Assembly: GCA_001899315.1 (NCBI GenBank)
Contig: MOYA01000005.1
Coordinates: 171,994 to 235,993 of the forward strand
Direction of reading: 5' to 3'
Origin: Candidatus Obscuribacter phosphatis
GTDB taxonomy: Bacteria; Cyanobacteriota; Vampirovibrionia; Obscuribacterales; Obscuribacteraceae
DNA: 64,000 bases
Under the pieces are notes generated by a model that made no database searches, was not told the DNA's origin, and saw only the letters and a program-made list of their open reading frames with translations. How positions within the stretch are numbered: position 1 is the first letter of the stretch; each line of letters begins with the position of its first letter. Position numbers and translations under genes: made by a program. Positions 31,660 through 41,099 of the stretch are shown one piece after another.

Positions 31660-33594
31660 ATGTCTGATCAAACCGCGACGAATGCCGAAATAACACCAGA
31701 GACTGCTCAGAAGTCTTCTCTTGGTGGCGTCCTTAGCAATTTGAACCCTATCGACTTGGCAGACGGTTTTTATAAGGGCGCGCTCAAAAGACCTGTTGAT
31801 AGTGTCAGACAAATTCTTGGCGCAGAAATTGACATTGAGGCAAGCAAAAGCCCAGAAACCTTGAGCGGGAAAGCCGGCTATATGGTCGGACAAATCGCCG
31901 ACTTTGCACTCTTGGCGGTAGCCAGCAAAGGAGCCCTCAAACCGCTCATGGGCAAAGCCCTGGAAAAGTCGAGCGGCGCTGCCGCCACTATGTTTACCGC
32001 CGGAGCTGTGGATAGCGGTCTTCTTACCCCGACAAAAGACAGTCAGTCAATGTGGCGCGATCGCCTTGACAGTGCCGTCATCAACGGCTCCACCTTTGCC
32101 ATCATGGGCGGTACCAATAAAGCCCTAGAAGCAAAGAAGTTCTTCAGCTCTAGCCTGCTAGACCAAAGCCTTAAGGCCGGCGCCTCTGGAGCGCTCTCGG
32201 GGGCAGCCAATTCCTATACCCAGTCCTTTCTCAAAGAAGGCAGATTGGCAAACAGCAGCGAAGTTCTCAGTAACTCGGCTCATTATGCCCTCTTTGGCGC
32301 CGGATTGCATGCCACCTTTACCGGTGCCGGTAAACTTGCCCAACAGCCACAATTGAGAGACGCCTATTACACAGGGAAATGGCGCCTGAGGGAAGCCATA
32401 GAAGAAACCCAAAACCTTTCATGGGCCGCTCTAAACAAGGTAGGCATGCGACACCCAATTAATAGCCTAGGTAATTTAGTCTATGGCAAGCCGGAAGTGG
32501 CAGTACCACCCAAGGTATCAATTACAGCAGAAAACAATCCAATAACCCGCTTTGAGAGAGAATTACCGAAGTACTTCAAAGAAGTATCGGAGGGTGAAAA
32601 ACGCTACCAGAATGCCACCAGAGGCACCGATGAGCGCCACCAAGCCTGGACCGACATGGGAGAGACTCAAGCTCAGTTTCTTGAAAAACTTATGGGAGTC
32701 TGGTTTGGCAAGCCGGCCACAAGAACCAGCCCGGCCCAGCCTGGGCTCATTTCTTACACCGATGCCGAGCTAACAGCCGGTGGGCATTCTTTGCAAAGAG
32801 TAGCGGCAATTAGAGAAGCACTCTCTCAGCCAATGAATAGACAAGGGTTTACCCAACTAAGTCCCTTTGAAGAGTCAATGGTCAAACTGGCCAAATACGG
32901 AGACGAACTTGATCATCATGCTTTAGAGATGGCCAGAGGTCTGGGCAAAGCTAGAGAGAGATTCTTTCAATACGATGAAGGCGAACTAGGTAAAAACCTC
33001 GGACTAAATAGCGTGCACCACCACGTGGCCCGCAGCAGCTTGACGGCCCCAGACTGGATGCCTTACGAGGCGACTGCAACACTAGCTAATCTTTTCCATA
33101 CAACAACTTCAAAAGCCTTGCCGGGTATTCTCAGCGAAAGAGCCCTGCTGCCCGCCACCGAACTGCGTAGACGCGGCATTGGCCAAGTTGCAGGTGAAAG
33201 CTCCACCGAAGCGATGGGCAGAAGGGTGATCTCAATGACCCGCAGTTTCCCTGAGTCTTTCTGTTATCACCGCCATAGTGTCGAGCAACTGACCAATTTT
33301 CCTGTGGTCTTTGGCATTGCTAAAGACGTTACAGCCAGAGCTTCTCGAGTATTTGCCGAACCAGGTGAACTCGCCATCGCCAAACTAAATATCGGCAAGA
33401 GCATTTCCCAAAGACTAGGACTTTCAAAGCCTGATATCACGCATGTTTATGTCCCTGACTCGCAAGCAGATCTAATTGCCCAGACTCTCAACAACTATCG
33501 GGTCAGAGGCGTGAATGTAGTTGGTTTCAATCAAATGGGCAAACCAAAGTGGAACGAAGAAAACATCGAAGAATTGATCAAACGCGGCTATTGA
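31660..33594 (+). CDS. Polymorphic-toxin-like protein with possible ADP-ribosyltransferase-type C-terminal domain
   Basis: It has 644 residues; the start lacks a clear ribosome binding site. The N-terminal half is Ala/Gly/Ser-rich and helical (GYMVGQIADFALLAVASKGAL, GALSGAANSYTQ) with no classical signal peptide. After a charged middle region, a distinct domain starts near residue 485: LANLFHTTTSKALPGILSERALLP, then GRRVISMTRSF and later ITHVYVPDSQADLIAQTL. The opening H-T-T with a following GIL-x-x-x-x-L-L-P resembles the start of ART-fold toxin domains that begin with a conserved His and Thr/Ser. That match is suggestive only. No immunity gene lies directly downstream; the IS110 element does. 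Confidence 0.5.
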   Translation: MSDQTATNAEITPETAQKSSLGGVLSNLNPIDLADGFYKGALKRPVDSVRQILGAEIDIEASKSPETLSGKAGYMVGQIADFALLAVASKGALKPLMGKALEKSSGAAATMFTAGAVDSGLLTPTKDSQSMWRDRLDSAVINGSTFAIMGGTNKALEAKKFFSSSLLDQSLKAGASGALSGAANSYTQSFLKEGRLANSSEVLSNSAHYALFGAGLHATFTGAGKLAQQPQLRDAYYTGKWRLREAIEETQNLSWAALNKVGMRHPINSLGNLVYGKPEVAVPPKVSITAENNPITRFERELPKYFKEVSEGEKRYQNATRGTDERHQAWTDMGETQAQFLEKLMGVWFGKPATRTSPAQPGLISYTDAELTAGGHSLQRVAAIREALSQPMNRQGFTQLSPFEESMVKLAKYGDELDHHALEMARGLGKARERFFQYDEGELGKNLGLNSVHHHVARSSLTAPDWMPYEATATLANLFHTTTSKALPGILSERALLPATELRRRGIGQVAGESSTEAMGRRVISMTRSFPESFCYHRHSVEQLTNFPVVFGIAKDVTARASRVFAEPGELAIAKLNIGKSISQRLGLSKPDITHVYVPDSQADLIAQTLNNYRVRGVNVVGFNQMGKPKWNEENIEELIKRGY

Positions 33595-33659
33595 AGATAC
33601 TTTCACCAGTCAAGCCCTGCACAAGTTCGTTTGCTTAAAGAATCAAAAGGGACAAAAGA

Positions 33660-33850
33660 ATCAAAAAGAATGTATGCAGGGCGGCGGCCAAGAGGTTGGA
33701 TTAATTCCACCCTGTCGCCGCCAGCCGGCTTAAGATTGTCGCAAGTTCAGAGGACTTGGGCTGTGCGGCTCCACGGCGGTTTACATAGCTGCACGAAACT
33801 GGGCAAAGGATTGTTGAAAGGCAACCAATGCTCAGTTTCGGAGGAATATT
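33660..33850 (+). ncRNA. Structured left flank of the IS110 element, candidate bridge RNA
   Basis: Three hairpins precede the transposase. GGCGGCG/CGCCGCC (about 33681-33720) encloses a loop with partly paired GGTTGGA/TTCCACC. CAAGT/ACTTG lies at about 33740-33757. GAAACTG/CAGTTTC (about 33797-33841) has an inner GTTG/CAAC. In IS110-group elements the non-coding end before the transposase encodes a bridge RNA with two internal loops that choose target and donor DNA. Boundaries and loop assignment are inference. Confidence 0.5.
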
Positions 33851-33853
33851 CCC

Positions 33854-34894
33854 ATGCCTAGAAATACCACAAAAGCACAAGAAGTAGCACCTAAATATGC
33901 CGGTATCGACTATCACAAAAAGTTCTTCGTAGTAACCCTGGGAGACGCAGCAGGGAACATGCTCTGCCAGGAGAAACTAAGTAGTGACCAAGAGTCTGTC
34001 CAGAGATTCTTCAGGAACCGCGGCAAGCTCGTCTGCGCGATTGAAAATTGTCGCGGTAACGAATGGTTCATTGAGTCGCTAAAAGCTTGTGGTTGCGAGG
34101 TGAGAGTGGCAAACACTTACGCGGTCCGGCTGATCGCAGAAACCAGGTGCAAGAACGACAAGATCGACAGTCGAATCTTGATGGAGCTTGTTTCTCGCAA
34201 CTATCTACCGGTGTGCTACCAGCCCACAGAAGAAGAACGGCTACTGCGTGAGCGCCTGCGGTTTCGAACCAAGCTAATGCGCTCCAGGACTCAGTACAAG
34301 AACGTGGCACATGCTTTGATGGACAAGGAGAACAAGGGGCGAGCGATTTCAACCAAGAAAGGTCGAAAAGTTGCATACAAGCAAGGAGGTCTGCATCCCG
34401 AGCGGCAAGAGCGGCTGCAGGAGTCCTTAGAAATAATCGACTACCTGGATCGACTGGTAGACGACCAAGACAAGGACTTAATTGCGATAGCCGAGCACAG
34501 CGAAGCAGCGCAGAGGCTGAAGACCATTCCAGGAGTTGGCACACTGTCTGCTCTCCTTTTGGTGGCGGAACTTGGCGATATCAGCCGATTCAGGCGGGCA
34601 AAAAATGTTGGCAGCTATTTAGGCTTGGTACCTCGGCTCTACGCAAGTTCCGATGTCAGCCGTATGGGGCGGATTACCAAACAAGGCTCTGGTTTGGTGC
34701 GCCGAATCTTAGTGCAAGACGCCTGGATGGCAATCAGCAGGTCGTCGGCGTTTCGAAATAGATACAACAATATCTTGAAGAGGAGAGGGAAGAGAGTGGC
34801 TATTGTAGCCATTGCACGCATGATTGCGGAAGTAGCTTACCGCATTCTGCGTGACCAAACAGAGTTCAGAGAAGAGCTATTGACGCTGGGTTAG
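33854..34894 (+). mobile_element. IS110 family transposase (intact)
   Basis: It has 346 residues and starts after CGGAGGAATATTCCC. The N-terminal DEDD RuvC-like domain shows YAGIDYHKKFFVVTL (D19), VCAIENCRGNEW (Glu about 64) and RCKNDKIDSRILMEL (two Asp near 102-105). The C-terminal domain shows IPGVGTLSALLLVAELGDISRF, GSYLGLVPR and the Ser-containing RMGRITKQGSGLVRRIL of IS110 recombinases. No frameshift is visible, so it may be active. Element ends could not be fixed because IS110 members lack long inverted repeats. It is inserted between the toxin-like gene and convergent hypothetical genes. Confidence 0.93.
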
Positions 34895-35230
34895 GTAGCC
34901 TTTTGTGCTGGTTCCTGCGCTTGCGCAGAGGCCGTTAAAAAGAATCAGCCAACCCAGCACGGATACATTTCGCTGTACCAGCCAGTCTGAGTACGTATGG
35001 AAGTTTGTGCAGTCTTTAATGACATGCAGTCGCTGCGAAATACGTCCAAGATCACGAAAAGTGCCGGAGGAAGACGAAAGTCTTCTTCTTTGGCATGCCC
35101 AAGATCTGAAAAAGTGCTAGAAAACACGCTGCAATTGGAGCATTGACTTTTGGCCGCCCTCATGGAAGCAGAAAAAGTATTGAAGTATTGAAGTATTAAA
35201 GTACAAAAATTATAGAAAAATCCACCTCCG
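34895..35230. other. Non-coding region after the IS110 transposase
   Basis: It includes GCTGGGTTAGG with an approximate complement CCAACCCAGC at 34949-34958, which may belong to the right end of the element. Around 35170-35205 there is a short direct repeat GAAGTATT in three near copies. No convincing gene. Confidence 0.45.
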
Positions 35231-35257
35231 AAGGAGACAGCTAGGGGCTGCCTCCTT
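35231..35257 (-). terminator. Terminator of the 35281 gene
   Basis: On the minus strand AAGGAGGCAGC pairs with GCTGTCTCCTT, and the sequence then runs into GGATTTTTC. Confidence 0.7.
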
Positions 35258-35280
35258 CTATCAAGGTTAAGACTCTAGCT

Positions 35281-35850
35281 CTACCAAGTATCCTTCAATA
35301 TCTTGAGTAGCCTTGGAAAAGCCTCAAGAGAGACGACGACAATCCAGCCCGAATCGGCTACAGGCGCCACCTTGCAAGGCACGATGAACTCGCTCGCAAG
35401 AGCAGGCAAAGGCCCGGCAATAGATTCACTGTAAGATTCGATGTTCTCAAAACCTTTCACCGTGCCTAGATGCACCCCCACCAAATCGGGCAGATATCTT
35501 GTGCCATGACCACATATTCTCACCACCACCGCCGGTACTTTCGGCTCGACATAGACCTCGATCTTAATATCGGGTCTGCCTGGCTCAAGCGACTGGAAAT
35601 GCAAGAGACCACCATAGCTTTTCGCTGTGGTTTCAATTGAATGGCATTTATCGGCAACCAAACTAATGAGCTTCAGTCCACCTTGAACCGAAAGCCGGTA
35701 AGGACCATCTATCAAAACACGCAAGACTTCATTTTCCATCATAAAGATGGGACCGCGAGACAAGACCTGCCTTGTCTGCAAGACGTACAAAGAACAGTTG
35801 CCCCGTGCATCCCTTGGACCACAGATGAACCTCTCTAGATATATTGGCAT
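35281..35850 (-). CDS. Hypothetical protein (189 aa)
   Basis: The ATG at 35850 (MPIYLERFICGPRD) has AGG seven bases upstream; a TTG two codons earlier is less likely. It is a soluble beta-rich pattern (VLRVLIDGPYRLSVQGGLKLI, IKIEVYVEPKVPAVVVRICGHG, WIVVVSLEAFPRLLKIL). It has no membrane segment and no recognised domain. It lies just downstream of another hypothetical on the same strand, separated by 33 bases, and may form an operon with it and the S41 fusion gene. Confidence 0.6.
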   Translation of the reverse strand: MPIYLERFICGPRDARGNCSLYVLQTRQVLSRGPIFMMENEVLRVLIDGPYRLSVQGGLKLISLVADKCHSIETTAKSYGGLLHFQSLEPGRPDIKIEVYVEPKVPAVVVRICGHGTRYLPDLVGVHLGTVKGFENIESYSESIAGPLPALASEFIVPCKVAPVADSGWIVVVSLEAFPRLLKILKDTW

Positions 35851-35883
35851 AAGCAAACCTGCTGTCTTTATTGAAAACTAAAA

Positions 35884-36378
35884 TCAATCCCAATAAGCAC
35901 CGGCATTGTGATAATCGGGATAGTGCGATAAGAGCCAGTCTTTAGCAACATTGCGCACAGATTCACGCACAGTCGCGGTAATGGCACCGCTATGAGAATT
36001 AGCCACGTCGGTGGCATAGATGACCGCACCGGCATCGAGAACATTGAAACCCACCTGGTTCTCAGAGAGCTCAGGCTGGGGCACAATGGTAAAGCGACGG
36101 CACAAGCTGATGAAAGCATTGGCGCGCACGGCGGTACTGATGCTTACGTTAGCGCGCTTTCTACCTTTGTCATCGTAGAGTTCGCTCGTCACCACCTCAC
36201 CCATAGGCACATTAGAGGCAGACTGCGAGCCCAGTTCACGCAGTTCCCAGCCTGCAGGCAAGGTCACTTTGCGTGTCAGCGAATTTTCTTCACCAGCAGG
36301 CCGCAAGCCCCAGGCAGACAAGATCGCCCAGTCGCCGTCTCTAACTTGATTGGGAATTGAAACAACTTTCTGATTCAT
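35884..36378 (-). CDS. Hypothetical protein (164 aa)
   Basis: A good ribosome binding site (CCGGAGTATTT-ATG). There are no membrane helices. Segments such as KVTLPAGWELRELGSQS, MGEVVTSELYDDKGRKRANVSIS and VGFNVLDAGAVIYATDVANSHSG suggest a beta-rich fold. It starts only 24 bases downstream of the S41 fusion stop, so it is almost certainly in the same transcript and may be a substrate or partner of that protease. No family is recognised. Confidence 0.65.
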   Translation of the reverse strand: MNQKVVSIPNQVRDGDWAILSAWGLRPAGEENSLTRKVTLPAGWELRELGSQSASNVPMGEVVTSELYDDKGRKRANVSISTAVRANAFISLCRRFTIVPQPELSENQVGFNVLDAGAVIYATDVANSHSGAITATVRESVRNVAKDWLLSHYPDYHNAGAYWD

Positions 36379-36402
36379 AAATACTCCGGTTTAAAAAATT
36401 GA

Positions 36403-39249
36403 TTATTCAGCGCTCTTCTTTTGCATCTCAAGAATGCGCCGGTCACGAGCTTCATGCTCTGCTCTAGTTTTTGACTCCAGAGCTTTCCTGTGTTCAGGGT
36501 CCATGCCCTTAAATTTTTCAGGTGTGGCTGCCAGCACCTCAAATGCCTTTGCCGCAACTTCATCACTGTGGTTGAGCGGATTGTCGAGATAAGCAGAGCT
36601 GTTAGCCACTTCCACATCTGGAATTACCGCCACCCCTAGGTCAGCGCCGCCCGGCAAGAAACGGAAAGTAGTGATTTTCAATCCGGTGCCAAAATCGAGG
36701 GGATTGACAGCCTGACCGACTTCTTTGCCAAAACTTGGTTTACCGACCACGATGGCGAACTTACCCTGTTGCAAGGCGCCCGACATTAGCTCAGAAGCAC
36801 TGGCACTACCTGCATCCACAAGCACAGCCAGGGGTAGGCCCTCGGGCAATACTCGCATCATCCGTGGTTGCTTTTCCAGGCGCACAGATTTACCGCCTTT
36901 GAAAGTCTCGCGCACAAAGTCCTTTTCGTTGACAGATTCCTTCACCTCGATGATGTCGTCTCCTGCGCGGCTCAGCGTAGTCACCACTTTGCCTTCTTTG
37001 ATCAGAGCTTGCATCATCTCTACGACCTGATCGAGCCTGCCGCCTGGATTACCACGCAAATCGATAACCATCGCCTTGACCCTGGTGCAATTCTTTTCAG
37101 GAATATACTGATTGACCAACTTAACCAATTCAGCATCATTGGCGGGCAAGGCGCTGCCTGTACAAGCCTGATAAAGCGCTTCAGTGAACTCTTGCGAGAC
37201 ACGATTACCGAACATATCCACTTTCACCTTGAACTTTCCATCACTCAACTCTTCAAGATGAACTTCTTTAGTTTGCACCTTTGCCCTCGTTATCGAAAAA
37301 CTCAGGTCAGAAGCAGTGCCTTCTCTGTGCACTTTCAGAGCAACCGAGGTACCTTCCTTGCCTCTGATAGCGGCCACAACCTGGTCGACTGTCATACCGT
37401 TCACACTCTGTCCGTCTACTTCAACAATACGGTCGCCCCGCTGCAATCCTGCCTTCTCAGCCGGGCTGCCACTTGTCGGTGCCGGATAAATCACCAGTGG
37501 GGTCGCATCATCTATCTTTGACAGTGACTGCAGCAAACTGGCCGGCGGGTTGTCCCCGAGAGTAGCCAACTTGCCCCCAACATTCAGCCTTATTACCGGC
37601 GCTCCGATACCAGTGAGACTGGCATCAAAAGACTGAGACAGACTGGCAAACTGCGCAGCAGTAAAGAACTGAGTATGCATCTCGTCCAAAGAAGAAAGCA
37701 TAGCGGCAATCGCCTTTGCCGTCTCTGCCTCAGTTGAAACAGGCAAAGCAGGCTCTTTCCAGCTGCGAACAAAGGCGTCACGCTTGGCTTTATCTAGCAA
37801 AGCCAGATCGGTATTGAGCACAAGATCATAGGCGCAGTTATACAAAACCTTGCCATCGAAAACGCCTTGATTTTCGGGATTACACAAACGGCTTATATAC
37901 TGCCCTTCATCACGATCGCGCCCAGCCATTTGCGGACCACCACTGGCCCGATTCAGTTCGACAAACTTCTTCAGGTCGGCTAAATCAGCTGTGCCGGTCG
38001 GTGCCACCTGAATATTTCCATTCACATAAAGATAGACAGGAAGAGCAAGCTTACTGCCTTTTGCCATCGCCTCTTGTTCTCTAGCCAGTCTCTCCACCAA
38101 CATCTTGTTGTTGGCTTCATCAGCCTGCATAAACTCGACATCGGGAAACTGAGACGACAAAGCCTCCAGCAAAGACATCTGTTCAGCACATTGCTGGCTG
38201 CGGCAGACTTGAATGAGCACATTGCCACCAGCAGCAAAATCTGGCTTAGTAAAGTCATTTTCCACGACCTTTCTTATCGGTTTAGCTTGCATACCGGGTT
38301 GAAAGACCGTTGAAACACCCGGCACTTTCAAACCAGTTGGCTGAGCCTGCAGAGCTTGCTCACTAGCCCCCTCGTCTATATGAATGGTGAGCGCAAGCGC
38401 CACAAGCCAGACTGTTTTTACCAAAAGGTGTACAAAAACAGGGGCCCAGATTGACCTGGTCAAAACATAGGCAGAGCCTGCCGCCGCACCCAAGTAAAAT
38501 CCAGTCAAAAAATCTTCATCGTAAACCAGCGCAAAAAGAGCAGCGGCAATAGTGACGGCAGCGACACCGGCACCATAACTAAAGACATGGGCAAGATAGC
38601 GCATATAGTCAGTACGTCTAGTCAGTGAGCGCCCTATCGCTTTAAATGCCGAATACCAGAGATTTTGCACATAACCGCGAAAGACCATTTCTAGGGCGAA
38701 GCCTGAAAGGACAACACCGGTGATTGCAGCAAGCAAGAAATTGATGCGGTCGCCTCGCAAAGACACAAGAGTCGCCGAAGCGCTATCGCCAAAGTGGCCA
38801 TGATGTGTCGAACTCAAATAATCGAGACCGAGAGCTGCAAGCGCCGACACAAAAACCGTAACGGCAAAGAAACGAGCGCTGACGAAGGCAGTATAGTTGA
38901 AGCCCAAATTAGCTGGATAATCGCACCAATCACCGCTCAAATGCAGAAAAGAAGGCAAACGCTGAGAACAGCGAGTGAGCAGTTTCATTCGCCCACCAAA
39001 GTGCAAATAGCCGGCTAGCAAAGCAAAGAAGGCCACACCGAAAGAGAGACTGCCGATGGAAAGAGAAGGAAGATAGGGCGCCAGCCAAGGCAGCTCAATA
39101 GAGTAGGCTGCCTTTATTGTGAGCACCGCCACCCCCCAGCCCATGAGCCAGATAAGCCCTAAGGCCAGGGTAGAAGCAAAAGCCAGGCGCAGCAAACTGA
39201 GCCCGCCTTCGGTTTCTTCTAAGGGAGAGTTTTGTTTTTCTGAGTTCAT
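36403..39249 (-). CDS. CPBP membrane domain, thioredoxin-like, PDZ and S41 (CtpA-like) protease fusion
   Basis: The start is the ATG at 39249 (MNSEKQNSPLEE) with GAGGTG six bases upstream, giving 948 residues. Residues about 15-290 are a CPBP/Abi-type membrane region: GFALEMVFRGYVQNL (ExxxR-like motif near 186) and PVFVHLLVKT (His near 273); the usual His of the second motif seems replaced (ALVYDEDF). A thioredoxin-like region with CRSQQC (near 348, CX4C instead of CXXC) and ALPVYLYVNG follows. PDZ spans about 580-660 (AGLQRGDRIVEVDGQSVNGM). The S41 core has AMVIDLRGNPGG, the catalytic Ser in DAGSASASEL (near 812) and Lys in SFGKEVGQ (near 840). The protease would act outside the cytoplasm. 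This domain order is unusual. Confidence 0.85.
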   Translation of the reverse strand: MNSEKQNSPLEETEGGLSLLRLAFASTLALGLIWLMGWGVAVLTIKAAYSIELPWLAPYLPSLSIGSLSFGVAFFALLAGYLHFGGRMKLLTRCSQRLPSFLHLSGDWCDYPANLGFNYTAFVSARFFAVTVFVSALAALGLDYLSSTHHGHFGDSASATLVSLRGDRINFLLAAITGVVLSGFALEMVFRGYVQNLWYSAFKAIGRSLTRRTDYMRYLAHVFSYGAGVAAVTIAAALFALVYDEDFLTGFYLGAAAGSAYVLTRSIWAPVFVHLLVKTVWLVALALTIHIDEGASEQALQAQPTGLKVPGVSTVFQPGMQAKPIRKVVENDFTKPDFAAGGNVLIQVCRSQQCAEQMSLLEALSSQFPDVEFMQADEANNKMLVERLAREQEAMAKGSKLALPVYLYVNGNIQVAPTGTADLADLKKFVELNRASGGPQMAGRDRDEGQYISRLCNPENQGVFDGKVLYNCAYDLVLNTDLALLDKAKRDAFVRSWKEPALPVSTEAETAKAIAAMLSSLDEMHTQFFTAAQFASLSQSFDASLTGIGAPVIRLNVGGKLATLGDNPPASLLQSLSKIDDATPLVIYPAPTSGSPAEKAGLQRGDRIVEVDGQSVNGMTVDQVVAAIRGKEGTSVALKVHREGTASDLSFSITRAKVQTKEVHLEELSDGKFKVKVDMFGNRVSQEFTEALYQACTGSALPANDAELVKLVNQYIPEKNCTRVKAMVIDLRGNPGGRLDQVVEMMQALIKEGKVVTTLSRAGDDIIEVKESVNEKDFVRETFKGGKSVRLEKQPRMMRVLPEGLPLAVLVDAGSASASELMSGALQQGKFAIVVGKPSFGKEVGQAVNPLDFGTGLKITTFRFLPGGADLGVAVIPDVEVANSSAYLDNPLNHSDEVAAKAFEVLAATPEKFKGMDPEHRKALESKTRAEHEARDRRILEMQKKSAE

Positions 39250-39259
39250 ATTTTGCACC

Positions 39260-39475
39260 TCAATGAAGTGTTTCAAGTTCGCGAGCCAAATAGCCGGCCA
39301 TCACACCCTCGCCGTGATCGACCCAGACACGCTGTCTGTCTCGACCAAACCAGGCGCGCAAAAGTCCGGTGCCATTCAGCTTGCGATTTTCTAAATATTC
39401 AGGAGCGAAATCGAGTTCTTCTGCAGGCAGAAGCTGAGTGACGATTACCCACATACCAGTTTCAACTTTGGTCAT
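39260..39475 (-). CDS. Small protein coupled to the S41 fusion gene (71 aa)
   Basis: The ATG at 39475 (MTKVETGMWVIVTQLL) has GAGGAATCTT upstream; an ATG four codons earlier overlaps the site. The protein looks beta-rich (GMWVIVTQLLPAEELDF, LLRAWFGRDRQRVWVDHGEGV). Its stop codon TGA overlaps the Shine-Dalgarno sequence GAGGTG of the fusion gene, so translation of the two is probably linked. Function unknown. Confidence 0.6.
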   Translation of the reverse strand: MTKVETGMWVIVTQLLPAEELDFAPEYLENRKLNGTGLLRAWFGRDRQRVWVDHGEGVMAGYLARELETLH

Positions 39476-40371
39476 AAGATTCCTCAATAAATAAAAGAAA
39501 CGGGTCTCGCAGAAAGCCCCGCGACGACATCTCTCATAAAGCAGGTGACACCATAAGAGCAGTTGAATTGCTCTTGAAAGACTAAAGATGACGATGCACT
39601 GAATTTAGAGTGGTTTGCTTTATTTCGAGATAGGGAGACAACTAATCAAAAGATAGAGATAATTCAGGTTTACACATACAACCTGAGAGCCACAAGCGAA
39701 GCAACAGTTTTGGCATTCTCGGTCGCGGCTGAAGAGAATCGAGAGAAAGCAGGCGTCAAGCCTCTCCCAGTCTTAATTTACGGCTTCGCCTCAGCCTTGC
39801 AGCGACTATACAAGTGCAGAGTATTAATAAGTAGCCTTTGCGACTTACTTTATTGAGCCAAAACCGTCTCACAAAAAGTATGCTTAAGTAGTAAGGGCAT
39901 GTTCACAGTTTCACCACAGCTTCAACACATTATCAACACAATTTCGCCCCAACTTAGACACACCACATATGATGGCACCTCAGAGCAATATTAAATGCAG
40001 GCCGCCCTGGTAATTTTTGATGAGACACTAACAGTCGGGCCAGCTTGAACCATTACAGTTACACCTTTGTGATAGATTGTCGCAACAGCCACAAAGCCAA
40101 GCAGACATGTACTGGCAGACATGTAAACGCATAGACAATGCCGCTCATTTCAAATGTGTCGAGGCATAAATCTGATTGCCAACTGTCTCTCTATTTTGCT
40201 AGAAATTGGCATTACCTTTTAACCCCATTTTGTCTGAATAAAAAACCGAAACAGAACCAGAGTTTCAATTTAGCCAACCCTAGAAAGGAGCAACGCTCTT
40301 GGTCTGAATGCGCTTTCTTTTGCGCCCAGCCAGAGCAGAACCATATCTAACACAACCGAAGTGGTGACTAT
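39476..40371. other. Nearly 900-base region without a gene
   Basis: It is AT-rich. An 11-bp direct repeat GCAGACATGTA occurs near 40101 and 40114. It probably includes divergent promoters for the S41 operon and the 40372 gene. No ORF has a ribosome binding site or codon bias. Confidence 0.5.
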
Positions 40372-40827
40372 ATGCGTAGCGACATGAAATACATCGTTCT
40401 CGATGAACCTCGGCAAAACCATGACTATCGTGTAAACAAAGGTGAAAAGCGAAAACAACAACGCGGCTTAGAAAATTTGCCCTTGCGCGAATCAATGAAG
40501 ACGCGCTGGCATTTTCATCACCGCAAAAGTACTCGCATAGTCGGACGCGACGACCATCGCAAAGACTTCAGCGATCATCTAGGTCCCTTGCTGGGTTTTC
40601 TGCGCTCGCGTTGCGGACGCCCCTGGGACGAAGTACACAGCGAGATTAGAAAGCACGCCGACTATCATTCGGTGCTGGGCTTTCATCTGGTCTACCACTT
40701 TCTCAAACTGGTGAAAAGACAAGTCTTTATACGAGACGGTCTTGTCATAACTGCCAAACAAGACATTCTATGCAGCGGACAGTTTTACGTGCATCCCGAA
40801 ACCGGGCTGCTTTGTTGCATAGTCTAG
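40372..40827 (+). CDS. Hypothetical protein with GRPWDEVHSEI-type motif (151 aa)
   Basis: Residues 1-50 are basic and probably flexible. After LGPLLGFLRSRCGRPWDEVHSEIRKHADYH comes a compact domain ending in GQFYVHPETGLLCCIV. The phrase GRPW-x-x-V-x-SEI together with a final FYV-x-P-x-TG-L-L pattern recalls a family of small uncharacterised proteins found in diverse environmental bacteria; I cannot name it. Start codon choice between 40372 and 40384 is open. It stands alone between two long non-coding regions. Confidence 0.65.
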   Translation: MRSDMKYIVLDEPRQNHDYRVNKGEKRKQQRGLENLPLRESMKTRWHFHHRKSTRIVGRDDHRKDFSDHLGPLLGFLRSRCGRPWDEVHSEIRKHADYHSVLGFHLVYHFLKLVKRQVFIRDGLVITAKQDILCSGQFYVHPETGLLCCIV

Positions 40828-41099
40828 AACTGCAGAAGCTATCTGGCTGAAGGGTAATTTCGATTGCTCTTCAGCCGGCGACAATTTTTTTGAGACGATA
40901 AATAGGCGACCGGTCTATTACTCACAAAGAAAAAAGAGAGAGCAGTGCCTTGGCTTGCAAGACGCTGCTCTCGGTTTACTAGAGCCTAAATCTTGGCTCT
41001 CACGCTAAACAAGATATCTATGCGACTAACGGTTTTTGTGAATTCAAATTAGCCCAACCAGGGAATAATAGGGCAACTGCGGGAGAGGTGCGCTTCTGT

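Noticed and set aside
34905-35120. 71-codon frame after the IS110 transposase
   Set aside because: No ribosome binding site; composition rich in Arg, Ser and Cys as in spurious frames.
39930-39945. TTATCAACA resembling a DnaA box
   Set aside because: Single imperfect site with no cluster, no dnaA/dnaN nearby and no origin features.
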